DNA of 11,427 nt from Gammaproteobacteria bacterium (GCA_027001815.1 JALTLT010000353.1:1-11427); one strand, 5' to 3'; shown: positions 1-7,530, numbered from the stretch's first letter. Notes: a model not told the origin generated them from the letters alone. Numbers and translations: made by a program.

Positions 1-202
1 GGGGCCGGCCTTTTCGGCGAAGCAGGACAGCACAGCCGAAAAGGGTTCACGGCGTCCCCCGGGAGGGCCTTCCCGCCTCTCGGGGCGGAGTGACCTTCAG
101 CTTGAAGTCCGACAGGCTGCCAGTCTCGTTGAAAACGTGAGGAAGCCGGAAATCGCATTTTCGGCTTCCGGCGTTGAAAAAGGCCGTCCCGGTGTTTTCG
201 AC
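1..202 (-). repeat. Partial five-hairpin repeat (copy A) carrying part of the hairpin-3 insert
   Basis: Read on the minus strand from 202 downwards, this is the start of the repeat seen four more times in the window. Hairpin 1 (173-202) is a degraded version of the GAAAAAGGCC/GGCCTTTTTC stem. Hairpin 2 (141-169) has the GGAAGCCG/CGGCTTCC stem. The left half of hairpin 3 (around 121-136) then leads into the long insert also seen at 7658-8098. Bases 1-86 match the reverse complement of about 7724-7809, and about 60-119 match about 8021-8081 in direct orientation, so the copy looks like a chimera of the two ends of that insert. The rest lies beyond the window edge. Hairpin 1 touches the stop codon of the chemoreceptor gene with no spacing. 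Confidence 0.85.
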
Positions 203-1843
203 TCAGGCCTCCTCCTCGTCCAACTGATAGCCGGTGATGAGTTCCTCGAGGCGCTCCACCAGTACCACCAGTTCGCGGGCCACCACCTTGTTCCGCTCGG
301 CCCCCTGGGAAGTCCCCTCGGCCACTTCGCTGATGCGGTGGATGTTGCTGCTCAGTTCCTCGGCCACCACCGACTGCTCTTCGGAGGCCGCCGCGATCTG
401 GGAGTTCATGGCATCGATGCTGGCGATCTGGCCCGCGATCTCGCCGAGGGACTCGGCAGCGGCCTCCACCTGCTCCTCGCCCTTCTGCGCCTTCCCGCTG
501 GCCCGCTCCATCACCTCTACCGCCCGCCGGGCTCCGCCCTGCAGGCGTTCAATCATGCTGCGGATCTCCTCGGCGGACTCCTGGGTGCGCGAGGCCAGCA
601 CCCGCACCTCGTCCGCCACCACCGCGAATCCGCGGCCTGCCTCCCCGGCCCTCGCCGCCTCGATGGCTGCGTTGAGCGCCAGCAGATTGGTCTGTTCGGA
701 GATCGAGTGGATCACGTCGAGTACCGCACCGATCGCCTCGCTGTCGGTATCGAGCTGGGCCACCACCTCCGCCACGCCGTTGAGTTCGGTCAACAGGGCC
801 GAGATGCCTCCGATCGCTTCCGTAGCGACCAGCGCTCCACTCCCCGCCTGCTGGTTCACCTCGTTGGAGGCCTCCGCACTCTGCTGGACGTTGGCCGCCA
901 CCTCCCTGGCCGTGGCACTCATCTCGTTGATCGCTGCGGCGATGCTCTCCACCTCCTGCTTCTGCCCCAGCACCGCGCCCAGGGTCTCCTCCGAGACCGT
1001 CTCCACCTCGCGGGAGGCGCGATTGATGTTCTCGGTGACGCGGCTCACCTCCCTCATGCCGTCGCGGAAACGTCCCAGCAGGCTGTTGAAGGAGGAGACC
1101 AGCCGGCTCAGTTCATCCTCGAAACGGGTCGGGCAGTGGAGCTGGCGTCCCAGGTGCGACTCCTCCTCGATGGAGACGATCTCGCGCTGCAGATAGCCCA
1201 GCCGGCGAATCACGACCCGGTCGAGCAGCCACACCATGAGACCGAAGCCGACCACGAACACCGCCAGTTGCAGGCTGCCCGCCTGACGCAGATTCCCGGC
1301 GAGCATGGCGTCGAGCCGTTCGAGGGAGTAGTCGATACGCACGGCGCCGAGGAGGGTGCCGTCACCCACCTGATGGCATCCAAGACAGTTGGTTCCGTGC
1401 ACGTCGGTACCCGCCTTGATGGGCATGACCGTCGTCATCACCCGCCCCGCGTCGGTCTCGCGGATGGTATTCACCTCCCGCCCTTCGAGTGCCTGTCGAT
1501 CGAACTCGTCGAGAGGCCGCTCGTGGGGCTGCCCGTTGCCGAATTGCGAGACCACGGCAGGGGCGCGGATGATGCGGGCATCCACCACCTCCGGCCGGGC
1601 CAGCACCTTGTTGCGGATGATCTCCCTCTGGGCCATGGAGCCGGTCAGCATCATGGTATTGATACTGTCGAAGTAGGATTCGGCGCTCGCCCGTGTATGG
1701 CGCTCCACCAGCTCCTCCACCAGCGCCTTCTCGGAATGATCGACATGAAAGAGGGTCACCACCGCGACCACCAGAAAGACCGCTGCCAGTGCCAGGTTGA
1801 TCTTGGTCCGAATGGACAGGAATCGTCTCTTGTTACCGCTCAT
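203..1843 (-). CDS. Methyl-accepting chemotaxis protein with a periplasmic c-type haem motif
   Basis: This 546-residue chemoreceptor should pass a periplasmic signal to CheA/CheW. Transmembrane segment 1 is about residues 14-33 and segment 2 about 190-208. The periplasmic part between them contains CLGCH (Cys153, Cys156, His157), the covalent haem c attachment motif, followed by a GTLLGAVRIDYSL strand typical of PAS/Cache-like haem sensors. A HAMP linker spans about 209-262. The long coiled coil ends in the highly conserved signalling hairpin (about 378-412, with EQTNLLALNAAIEAARAGE). No C-terminal NWETF-type pentapeptide is present. The start is ATG at 1843, preceded by TGGGGA about six bases away; in-frame ATGs at 1849 and 1855 are alternatives. 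The frame stays open further upstream to 2239, but that part is Arg-rich, runs into repeat DNA and is not expected to be coding. By analogy with haem-c receptors such as DcrA, the ligand may be a redox or gas signal; that part is inference. Confidence 0.93.
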   Translation of the reverse strand: MSGNKRRFLSIRTKINLALAAVFLVVAVVTLFHVDHSEKALVEELVERHTRASAESYFDSINTMMLTGSMAQREIIRNKVLARPEVVDARIIRAPAVVSQFGNGQPHERPLDEFDRQALEGREVNTIRETDAGRVMTTVMPIKAGTDVHGTNCLGCHQVGDGTLLGAVRIDYSLERLDAMLAGNLRQAGSLQLAVFVVGFGLMVWLLDRVVIRRLGYLQREIVSIEEESHLGRQLHCPTRFEDELSRLVSSFNSLLGRFRDGMREVSRVTENINRASREVETVSEETLGAVLGQKQEVESIAAAINEMSATAREVAANVQQSAEASNEVNQQAGSGALVATEAIGGISALLTELNGVAEVVAQLDTDSEAIGAVLDVIHSISEQTNLLALNAAIEAARAGEAGRGFAVVADEVRVLASRTQESAEEIRSMIERLQGGARRAVEVMERASGKAQKGEEQVEAAAESLGEIAGQIASIDAMNSQIAAASEEQSVVAEELSSNIHRISEVAEGTSQGAERNKVVARELVVLVERLEELITGYQLDEEEA

Positions 1844-1855
1844 CTGCATCCCCAT

Positions 1856-2126
1856 CTGAATTTGTTGTGTGACATGTACCGAGCCACCCTGGCCGCGCAA
1901 AACCCCCCTTTCCGATGCATCGACGAACACGATCGCCCGCAGGACGATACCGTGCCATGAAGAGCGCGATTCCCGCTCCATCGGCGCCCTTGCTCCGACG
2001 ACAGCCGATCGCCGGACTCCGGCCGTGGTGGAGGAAACCGAACCCTCCGGGCCTCTCCTTCGCTCCCTTCGCCGTCTACCGACTCCCTCTTTGTCCCTGC
2101 CAGGTACACTGAGTCCCTGGCCGTGA
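1856..2126. other. Intergenic region upstream of the chemoreceptor, no gene seen
   Basis: About 270 bases separate the chemoreceptor start from the possible sigma28 promoter. Reading frames are open on both strands, but they are Arg/Pro/Ser-rich products of GC-rich DNA without ribosome binding sites or recognisable motifs. I see no convincing terminator and no strong sigma70 promoter. If the promoter at 2127-2154 is real, this is a long 5' untranslated leader. Confidence 0.5.
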
Positions 2127-2154
2127 ATATCGGCATGGAGGATTCTTTTCTTTA
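2127..2154 (-). promoter_or_regulatory. Possible sigma28 (FliA) promoter for the chemoreceptor
   Basis: On the minus strand, GCCGATAT (2134-2127) matches the FliA -10 element GCCGATAA at seven of eight positions. TAAAGAAA (2154-2147) resembles the -35 element TAAAGTTT. The spacer is 12 bases; the usual length is 11. Chemoreceptor genes are classic FliA targets, which makes the match attractive. The leader to the gene would be about 280 bases, which is long, so this remains tentative. Confidence 0.35.
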
Positions 2155-2223
2155 ACAGCCTGTCGGACTTTGATGGACCGTCAGGTTCTGGTGCTTTCCG
2201 CGGGGCCCCGAGAGGCGGGAAGA
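2155..2223 (+). repeat. Solo arm of the hairpin-3 insert
   Basis: This stretch closely matches 7673-7741, including CCTGTCGGACTTTGA, GTCAGGTTCTGGTGC and CCCCGAGAGGCGGGAAG. In the copy at 7658-8098 this sequence is the left arm of a long inverted repeat; here it stands alone, without hairpins 1-2 before it or the interior and right arm after it. It is probably a deletion remnant or a separately moving piece. The TAAA of the possible sigma28 promoter lies exactly at its left edge. Confidence 0.8.
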
Positions 2224-2324
2224 CGGAAAACACCGACAACAGAACTGGAATCGGTCCAGATCCCGGCGGTCACGCCGGCGGAGCTGGCGGGAGGGCCATG
2301 AACGGGGAGCCGTGCCTCTCCCCT

Positions 2325-2490
2325 GGCAGGATGTTGAAAAAGGCCGTCCTGGCCTTTTTCAACGCCGGAAGCCGAAAATGCGATTTCCGGCTTCCTTGCG
2401 TTTTCAATGACTTGTCGTCATTGAAAACGGCGGTGCATCCCTGCACCGCGGCACAGGCTGTCGAAAAACGGTGTTTTTCAACAGCCTGCC
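2325..2490 (+). repeat. Complete five-hairpin repeat element (copy B)
   Basis: The element starts with GGCAGGATGTTGAAAAA (2325-2341) and ends with the inverse (2474-2490), matching at 16 of 17 positions. Inside are five hairpins in order. H1 (2333-2363) has a 13-bp stem GTTGAAAAAGGCC with loop GTCCT. H2 (2367-2395) has stem GGAAGCCG plus AAA/TTT. H3 (2400-2428) has stem GTTTTCAATGA. H4 (2430-2449) has stem GCGGTGCA with loop TCCC. H5 (2454-2488) has stem CAGGCTGT plus GAAAAA/TTTTTC. It lies downstream of the amidase gene on that gene's transcribed strand. Frames are open through it on both strands, but the peptides are by-products of the repeat. Confidence 0.92.
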
Positions 2491-2534
2491 AGTGGGAAAG
2501 CGGGCCGGGAAAAGGGGGAAGAGCGGCGGTCGCT

Positions 2535-3833
2535 TCAGCCGTCCCCGGTGGAGGGGATCCAGAGTACCTGACCCACCCGAAGGCGATCGTTGCGGAGATT
2601 GTTGGCGCTCTTGAGACGGCTGAGACTCACCCGGTAGCGCTGGGCGATCTCCGACAGCGTATCGCCGCGAGCGATCACATGACGCCGGCCGGCGAGAAGA
2701 GTTCCCGGAGGGGCGTTGTCGCGGAAATAGGAGCGGATCCCCCCCAAGATCATCTCCGCCAAGCGCTGCTGGTGGCGCGGATCGCGCAGCTTCTTCTCCT
2801 CGCGGGGGTTGGAGATGAAGGCGGTCTCCACCAGGATGGAGGGGATGTCGGGTGACTTGAGTACGACGAAACCCGCCCGGCCCGGCGTACCCTTGTGCAG
2901 ATGGACCACCCGCTTGAGATTGCGCAGGACCCGCACGGCCAGGTCCTGGCTCGCCTCGATGGTGCCGGCCATGTAGAGATCGAGCAACACCGCCTGGACC
3001 AGATCGTCCTTGTCGGCGAGACTCACACCACCCACCAGGTCGGCGGCATTCTCCTTCTCGGCGAGCCAGCGGGCCGTCTCGGAGGAGGCGCCGCGCAGGG
3101 AGAGGGTGTAGACCGAGGCGCCACGTGCCCTCCGGTCGGGGAACGAATCGGCATGCAGGGAGATGAGCATGTCCGCCCGATGCCGCCGCGCAAGCTCGGT
3201 CCGCTTGCGCAGGCCCACGTAGTAGTCGCCCGAGCGAATCAACACCGGCCGCATGCCCCGCTCCTTCTCCACCAGGCGGGCGAGGCGGCGGGCGATGCCC
3301 AGCACCACATCCTTTTCCCTCACCCCTCGCGGTCCGATGGCCCCCGGATCCTCGCCGCCGTGGCCGGCATCGATGGCGATCACCACTTCTCGAAGTGCGT
3401 CGTTGCGCGCAGCGACCCGCTTGACCGGCTGGCGCCCCCGGTCGTCATACCGATCGAGGTCGATCACCAGACGATAACCGTACTTGTCATTGGGCTTGAG
3501 CAGAAAGCTGCGTGGCTTGCACCGCTCCCGGAGATCGAGCACCACCCGCAGATCCTTGCCCCCGTGGAGGGCGCTGCGGATGTCACGCACCAGGCCCTGG
3601 GAGAAATCGGGCGTGGCCAGAGTGGAGACTGCCCGGCTGTCGCTGAGATCGATGACGATCCGATCCGGCTGCTCGAGGGTGAAGAGACGGTGCTCCACCG
3701 GACCGGTGATATCGAACACCACCCGCGTGCTGTCGGGCGCCGCCCAGAGGCGGATCCGTTCCACCTGGATGGAGGCCCCCCAACCGGCGAGAGGAAATGA
3801 AGCAAGCAGCAGAATGAGAGTCAGGATTCGCAC
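2535..3833 (-). CDS. amiB: N-acetylmuramoyl-L-alanine amidase (AMIN, Amidase_3, LysM)
   Basis: This 432-residue periplasmic zinc amidase cleaves the amide bond between N-acetylmuramic acid and the peptide stem during daughter-cell separation. A signal peptide covers about residues 1-20. An AMIN domain (about 22-128) would target the enzyme to the septum. The Amidase_3 domain (about 149-372) keeps the expected metal ligands His158 (in DAGHGGEDPGA), Glu173 and His227 (in ISLHAD), and the catalytic Glu336 (in ILVETAFISNP). The insert at about 255-310 matches the autoinhibitory helix region of EnvC-activated AmiB/AmiC enzymes. A C-terminal LysM module (about 384-428) binds peptidoglycan. The layout is that of AmiB from Pseudomonas and Haemophilus. 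The start is GTG at 3833 with GGGGAG eight bases upstream. The usual neighbours tsaE and mutL are not adjacent: the lipoprotein gene lies 191 bases upstream and a repeat element downstream. Confidence 0.95.
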   Translation of the reverse strand: MRILTLILLLASFPLAGWGASIQVERIRLWAAPDSTRVVFDITGPVEHRLFTLEQPDRIVIDLSDSRAVSTLATPDFSQGLVRDIRSALHGGKDLRVVLDLRERCKPRSFLLKPNDKYGYRLVIDLDRYDDRGRQPVKRVAARNDALREVVIAIDAGHGGEDPGAIGPRGVREKDVVLGIARRLARLVEKERGMRPVLIRSGDYYVGLRKRTELARRHRADMLISLHADSFPDRRARGASVYTLSLRGASSETARWLAEKENAADLVGGVSLADKDDLVQAVLLDLYMAGTIEASQDLAVRVLRNLKRVVHLHKGTPGRAGFVVLKSPDIPSILVETAFISNPREEKKLRDPRHQQRLAEMILGGIRSYFRDNAPPGTLLAGRRHVIARGDTLSEIAQRYRVSLSRLKSANNLRNDRLRVGQVLWIPSTGDG

Positions 3834-3878
3834 GGGCAACGCTCCCCGTCGTGGCGGTTGCCTTGTTGGTATGCCAGA

Positions 3879-3907
3879 TCTATACCAGCCGGGAGCGCAA
3901 GAATCAA
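3879..3907 (-). promoter_or_regulatory. Sigma70-type promoter of the amidase gene
   Basis: On the minus strand, TTGATT (3907-3902) and TATAGA (3884-3879) are separated by exactly 17 bases. Each hexamer differs from consensus at one or two positions. Transcription should start near 3872, giving a leader of about 40 bases to the GTG start. This indicates that the amidase gene is transcribed independently of the operon upstream. Confidence 0.7.
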
Positions 3908-4017
3908 GGTTTTTTTGCACAAATCCAATCGGATAGAGAGACTTCCTGGCGTCGATTCTCAGGTTTCGGCACCAGATCGACAGATTTTCGACACCGCCCT
4001 GCGCCCTCTCGCGCGGC

Positions 4018-4037
4018 CCCTCGGCTACCCCGAGGGA
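4018..4037 (-). terminator. Small hairpin at the end of the lipid-transport operon
   Basis: On the minus strand CCCTCGG and CCGAGGG form a seven-pair stem spanning the stop codon of the lipoprotein gene. It has no T-run, so it is not a typical intrinsic terminator. It could mark the operon end by a factor-dependent route or be chance. Confidence 0.25.
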
Positions 4038-4603
4038 GGGAGGATCGCCTCGATCTCGGTCGCAAGCCGCCGCAACAACCGCCCCTCCTCCCCGACGAGA
4101 GCCGCTGGATCGGGACTCCCGGCACGCCCCTCCAGGCGACTCTCGCGATCCGCGAGCTGCCGCCCCTGGCGGTCGCGCACCACCCACTGCGCCCAGAGCA
4201 CGACCCGCCCGTCCAGGTAGGCGTCGAGACGCCACAGCCAGATATCGACACGGAGATCGGGCTCTCTCCATCTCGGCCAGGGATGGGGAAAGGCGCGCAG
4301 GTCGGGGCGCAGTCCCTCCAGGGCGGCGACCAGCCCGCGGGCGACGGCGCTGTCGACCGGTTCCGCCCAGCGCCGCGAGGGGGAGAAGGCGAGTCGTCCC
4401 CCCTCCCCATGAAGGAGCAGATGATCCCTCTCCAGGTAGGAGGCGAGCCTCACCGGGCCGATCCCGACGTGAAGGCTCGGTGTGCCGGTCGCCACTGCAG
4501 CCGGCTCCTCCACGGAGAGCAGATGGAGCTCCAGCGGCTCCCGGCCGACACACCCCGCCAGCAGGAGGAGCACGCTCCCAAGCCACCACGCCTTCATCCT
4601 CAT
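4025..4603 (-). CDS. PqiC/YmbA-like ABC transport auxiliary lipoprotein
   Basis: The 192-residue product begins with a lipoprotein signal peptide ending in the lipobox LLAGC, so Cys18 should be lipidated. The residue after it is not Asp, which is compatible with sorting to the outer membrane. The rest fits the PqiC/YmbA (DUF330) family by size, position and motifs: an LHVGIGPVRLASYLERDHLLL segment early in the mature protein, and a DLRVDIWLWRLDAYLDGRVVLWAQWVV strand pair later. Family members sit in the outer membrane and dock with MCE proteins that bridge the periplasm. Its ATG overlaps the TGA of the MCE gene (ATGA), and GGAGGAGG lies just upstream, so translation is probably coupled. It is the last gene of the operon. 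Confidence 0.85.
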   Translation of the reverse strand: MRMKAWWLGSVLLLLAGCVGREPLELHLLSVEEPAAVATGTPSLHVGIGPVRLASYLERDHLLLHGEGGRLAFSPSRRWAEPVDSAVARGLVAALEGLRPDLRAFPHPWPRWREPDLRVDIWLWRLDAYLDGRVVLWAQWVVRDRQGRQLADRESRLEGRAGSPDPAALVGEEGRLLRRLATEIEAILPPSG

Positions 4604-5625
4604 TGCCCTCCTCCTCCAGCCGGCAGGAGACGCTCCACGGAGAGCGTGAGGTTGCGCAACTCCCGTGCCGACCGTTCCAGTTCGCGCAACGCCGCGTCGA
4701 TCCTCTCTTCCAGCTCCGCATCCACCAGTTCGGCGGCACCCTCCATGACCCGGTCCGTCTTGCGGAGGGTGTGCTGGAGCGACTCCGTCGCCTCCTCGAT
4801 GGCCGCAAGGGTGCCGTGCGACGCCTCCAGCACCCTCTCCAGGGAGGCGAACGCCCTGTCCACGCCCGCAAGAGCGCCGCGCCCCTCTTCCAGCATGACG
4901 TAGAGTCGCGGTTCCAGCCGCTCCACCGCTACGTCGAGGTGTGCCACCAGCCGGCGGCTCTCCCCGGCCAGTGATTCGGTCTCTTCCAGGGTGCCACGCA
5001 AGGCGGCCAGGGAGCCTTGCAGATCATCCGACTCCATGAGGATGGCGAAACGCTCCAGCCCCCTGGCAAGGTCCGCCAGCATCTCCCGGATGCGGTCGGG
5101 ATCGAGCACCTCCTCGATCTGTTCCATGGAGGTGGCGACGGTCGGAATCTCTTCGAGCCCCTCCACGATCTCTCCTCCGCCCACCAGCCGAACCGGTTCA
5201 TCGGGCATGAAATCGAGATTGATGAAGTACTGGCCGGTCACCAGGCTCTGCAACTGGAGCTGTGCCCGCAGACCGCGGCGGATCAGGCTCTCCAGATCGA
5301 AGGGGATCAGCACCTCCTCGCCCCGCTCGCCCCGGGTGCCCCGGAACCGGTCGGTATCGATGGTGATGTAGACGGGGATGTAGATGTCTCCCCGCTCGAG
5401 ATCGACGGTCAGCTCCACCTCCTGGACATTTCCCACCCGCACGCCGCGGAAGGAGACCGGCGCCCCGGGCTGGAGACCGAACACCGATCCCTGGAAGAAG
5501 AGCACGAAGCGGAGCTGTTTCTGGAAGAGGTTGCCGTCGGAGAGGAGCAGGACGAGCAGCACCAGCAAGGCCGCCGCGCCGACCACGAAACCGCCGACCA
5601 GGGTGGGATTGCCGCGCTCGCTCAC
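4600..5625 (-). CDS. MlaD family protein (MCE domain)
   Basis: This 341-residue protein is the substrate-binding, periplasm-spanning part of an MCE lipid transporter. One N-terminal transmembrane helix (about residues 11-29) is followed by a single MCE domain (about 38-140) with the family features FFQGSVFGLQPGAPVSFRGV and the LVTGQYFINLDF stretch. Residues about 160-335 are predicted helical and rich in Glu, Leu and Ala, resembling the C-terminal helices that form the central tunnel or needle in some MCE hexamers. This tail is much longer than in E. coli MlaD (183 residues). The start is GTG at 5625, overlapping the stop of the ATPase gene (GTGA), and its stop overlaps the next start. One MCE domain separates it from PqiB (three) and LetB (seven). 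Confidence 0.92.
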   Translation of the reverse strand: MSERGNPTLVGGFVVGAAALLVLLVLLLSDGNLFQKQLRFVLFFQGSVFGLQPGAPVSFRGVRVGNVQEVELTVDLERGDIYIPVYITIDTDRFRGTRGERGEEVLIPFDLESLIRRGLRAQLQLQSLVTGQYFINLDFMPDEPVRLVGGGEIVEGLEEIPTVATSMEQIEEVLDPDRIREMLADLARGLERFAILMESDDLQGSLAALRGTLEETESLAGESRRLVAHLDVAVERLEPRLYVMLEEGRGALAGVDRAFASLERVLEASHGTLAAIEEATESLQHTLRKTDRVMEGAAELVDAELEERIDAALRELERSARELRNLTLSVERLLPAGGGGQ

Positions 5626-6380
5626 GAGGCCCCCCGGGTCAGGAACTCCCGCACGACCGGATCGGCGGAGCGGAGCAGTTCATGGGGATTGCCGCGTGCA
5701 ATCATGGTGTGGCGTTCCGCATCCAGAAAGAGGGCATCGTCGGCGATGGCGAAGATACTGGCCAGTTCGTGGGTCACCACCACCACCGTCGCCCCCAGGC
5801 TCTCCCGCAGTTCGAGTATCAGGTCGTCCAGCCTCCGGGCACTGGGCGGATCGAGACCCGCCGAGGGTTCGTCGAAAAAGAGGATCCGGGGGCTGAGGAC
5901 GATGGCCCGGGCAATGCCAGCCCGCTTGCGCATCCCGCCACTCAACTCGGAGGGGTAACGCTCTCCCGCTCCGCCCAGCCCCACCAGGGCAAGGGCCAGC
6001 TCCGCCATCTCCCGCCGCTCCGGTTCGGTGAGGGAGCTGTAGAGGACGAGGGGAAGGGTCACATTCTCCCGCAGGGTCATGGAACTCCACAACGCCCCCT
6101 GCTGGAACATTACACCAATCCGGCGGCGAATCTCCAGACGGCTCGTCTCGTCGACCGCCCAGAAGTCGGTTCCCTCGTAGAAGATCTGTCCGGCCGCGGG
6201 TCGTTGCAGGCCGATCAGATGACGCATGAGGGTGCTCTTGCCGCACCCGCTGCCGCCCATGATGACGAACACCTCGCCCCGGGGGATCTCGAAGTGGAGG
6301 TCCTGCTGGATCACCCTTTGGCCATAGGCGAGGGTGAGCCCCCTCACCTCCACCAGTGGTCTCGCCTCCTTCCCCTCCAC
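5622..6380 (-). CDS. MlaF-like ABC transporter ATP-binding protein
   Basis: The 252-residue ATPase should power lipid movement through the adjacent MlaE-like permease. It has Walker A GGSGCGKST (42-50), a Q-loop Gln at 93, the signature LSGGMRKRAG (146-155), which is the variant typical of MlaF/Mkl proteins, Walker B ILFFDE (166-171), the D-loop SAGLD, and the switch His204. The chosen start is GTG at 6380, four bases after the permease stop, with GGGGA about ten bases upstream inside the permease gene. A GTG at 6353 is a possible alternative, because homology to ABC proteins begins around residue 10. The gene ends by overlapping the MCE gene. Confidence 0.93.
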   Translation of the reverse strand: MEGKEARPLVEVRGLTLAYGQRVIQQDLHFEIPRGEVFVIMGGSGCGKSTLMRHLIGLQRPAAGQIFYEGTDFWAVDETSRLEIRRRIGVMFQQGALWSSMTLRENVTLPLVLYSSLTEPERREMAELALALVGLGGAGERYPSELSGGMRKRAGIARAIVLSPRILFFDEPSAGLDPPSARRLDDLILELRESLGATVVVVTHELASIFAIADDALFLDAERHTMIARGNPHELLRSADPVVREFLTRGAS

Positions 6381-6384
6381 GGCC

Positions 6385-7530
6385 TCAGATCCCCAGTTTC
6401 TGGAACAGGATGGTGGTAAGAGAGGCCATGACGACGATCAGCACGATGCCGGTCACTACTGCCGAGGTGGTGGCGTCTCCCACCGCCGCGGCGCTCCGTC
6501 CGCATCGGATGCCCCGATAACAGCCAGCCAGCGCGATCATCATGCCGTAGAGCAATCCCTTGACGAGTCCTACCAGGAAGTAGCCCGGCTCCACGGCGGA
6601 GAGGGTCTGGTGGTAGTACTCGAACATGCCGATGTCGTAGACCTGCACCGCCACCAGCATGCCGGCAGCGATGCCGACCACCGAGGCATAGAGAGAGAGC
6701 ACCGGCATCATCACCACCATGCCCAGAAACCGGGGCAACACCAGAAACTCCATGGGCGAGACCCCCAGGGCGCGCAGGGCGTCGACCTCCTCGTTCACCT
6801 GCATGGTGCCGAGCTGGGCGGCGTAGGCGGCGCCGGAGCGGCCCGACATGATGATCGCCGCCATCAGCGGCCCGATCTCTCGCACCATCCCGATCGCCAC
6901 CAGGTCGGCCACATAGACCTGGGCACCGAACTGCTGAAGCTGGACGGCCCCCATGTAGGACATGATGAGTCCGACCAGAAAGGAGATAAGGGAGACGATG
7001 GCGAAGGCACGGGGACCGGCCTGGTCCAGCACGTGGAGCAGATCCTGGCCGCGCATCTGGATCCGGCCGCCCGCCATGCCGGCCAGCGCCAGGGTCAGCT
7101 CGCCGAGGAAACGGAGGGCGTCCGGCATGGCGGTCACCCCCCCCAGCACCCTCGCCCCCAGCCAGGCCAGCATGCCCTCCCCCGCGGGGGAGGGCTGTTC
7201 CGGCTCCGGCGGGCGGGCATCTCCCTGCTCCACCAGGCGGACCGCTCCTTCCGGCACCCCTTGCCAGCGCAGATCCCCCCCCTCCTCCCGCACGGTCGCG
7301 ACCACGCCAACCAGCCAGGCTACCAGTCCCAGATCCCACTTCCCGATCTCGCTGCCATCGACGACCAGGGCGGAGCCACCACTCTCCCTGAAGGCCTCTT
7401 CGAGCGGACCCCGGAGGGGACGCGGACGGTGGATGCTCCAGTCACCGGCGAGCCGCAGACAGGGGGGATCCGTCGCGGTCACCAGTTCCGCCCTCGCCTC
7501 TCCCATCTCGTCACGATCTGAACTGTGCAT
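6385..7530 (-). CDS. MlaE family lipid ABC transporter permease with N-terminal STAS domain
   Basis: The 381-residue protein combines a cytoplasmic STAS/MlaB-like domain (about residues 15-105, with LVVDGSEIGKWDLGLVAWL at its core) and an MlaE permease (about 125-381) of several membrane helices. The permease signature VREIGPLMAAIIMSGRSGAA and the following EEVDALRALGVSP are present; this region contacts the ATPase. In the E. coli Mla system the STAS protein MlaB is separate, so here the two subunits are fused, as in many MlaE relatives. The linker at about 105-120 is Pro/Glu-rich. The first ATG (7530) lacks a strong ribosome binding site; the ATG at 7506 is an alternative. It is the first gene of the four-gene operon, and I could not find a convincing promoter before it. 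Confidence 0.93.
   Translation of the reverse strand: MHSSDRDEMGEARAELVTATDPPCLRLAGDWSIHRPRPLRGPLEEAFRESGGSALVVDGSEIGKWDLGLVAWLVGVVATVREEGGDLRWQGVPEGAVRLVEQGDARPPEPEQPSPAGEGMLAWLGARVLGGVTAMPDALRFLGELTLALAGMAGGRIQMRGQDLLHVLDQAGPRAFAIVSLISFLVGLIMSYMGAVQLQQFGAQVYVADLVAIGMVREIGPLMAAIIMSGRSGAAYAAQLGTMQVNEEVDALRALGVSPMEFLVLPRFLGMVVMMPVLSLYASVVGIAAGMLVAVQVYDIGMFEYYHQTLSAVEPGYFLVGLVKGLLYGMMIALAGCYRGIRCGRSAAAVGDATTSAVVTGIVLIVVMASLTTILFQKLGI

Noticed and set aside
137..1960. 607-residue open frame on the plus strand
   Set aside because: His/Leu/Gly-rich shadow of the chemoreceptor gene without a family resemblance; an effect of high GC at third positions.
1935..1965. Sigma54 promoter from TGGCACG upstream of the chemoreceptor
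   Set aside because: The required GC is four bases too far from GG (14 instead of 10 bases).
1844..2239. N-terminal extension of the chemoreceptor by 132 residues
   Set aside because: It runs through repeat DNA, is very Arg-rich, and a normal chemoreceptor start with a cytoplasmic basic stretch and first membrane helix begins at 1843.
2325..2490. Integron attC site or CRISPR array
   Set aside because: The ends do not fit the attC GTTRRRY/RYYYAAC boxes, no integrase is present, and the hairpins are different from each other, without equal repeats and spacers.
3834..4871. Long open frame upstream of the amidase on the same strand
   Set aside because: It overlaps the well-supported lipoprotein and MCE genes in another frame, and the amidase has its own promoter, ribosome binding site and signal peptide at 3833.
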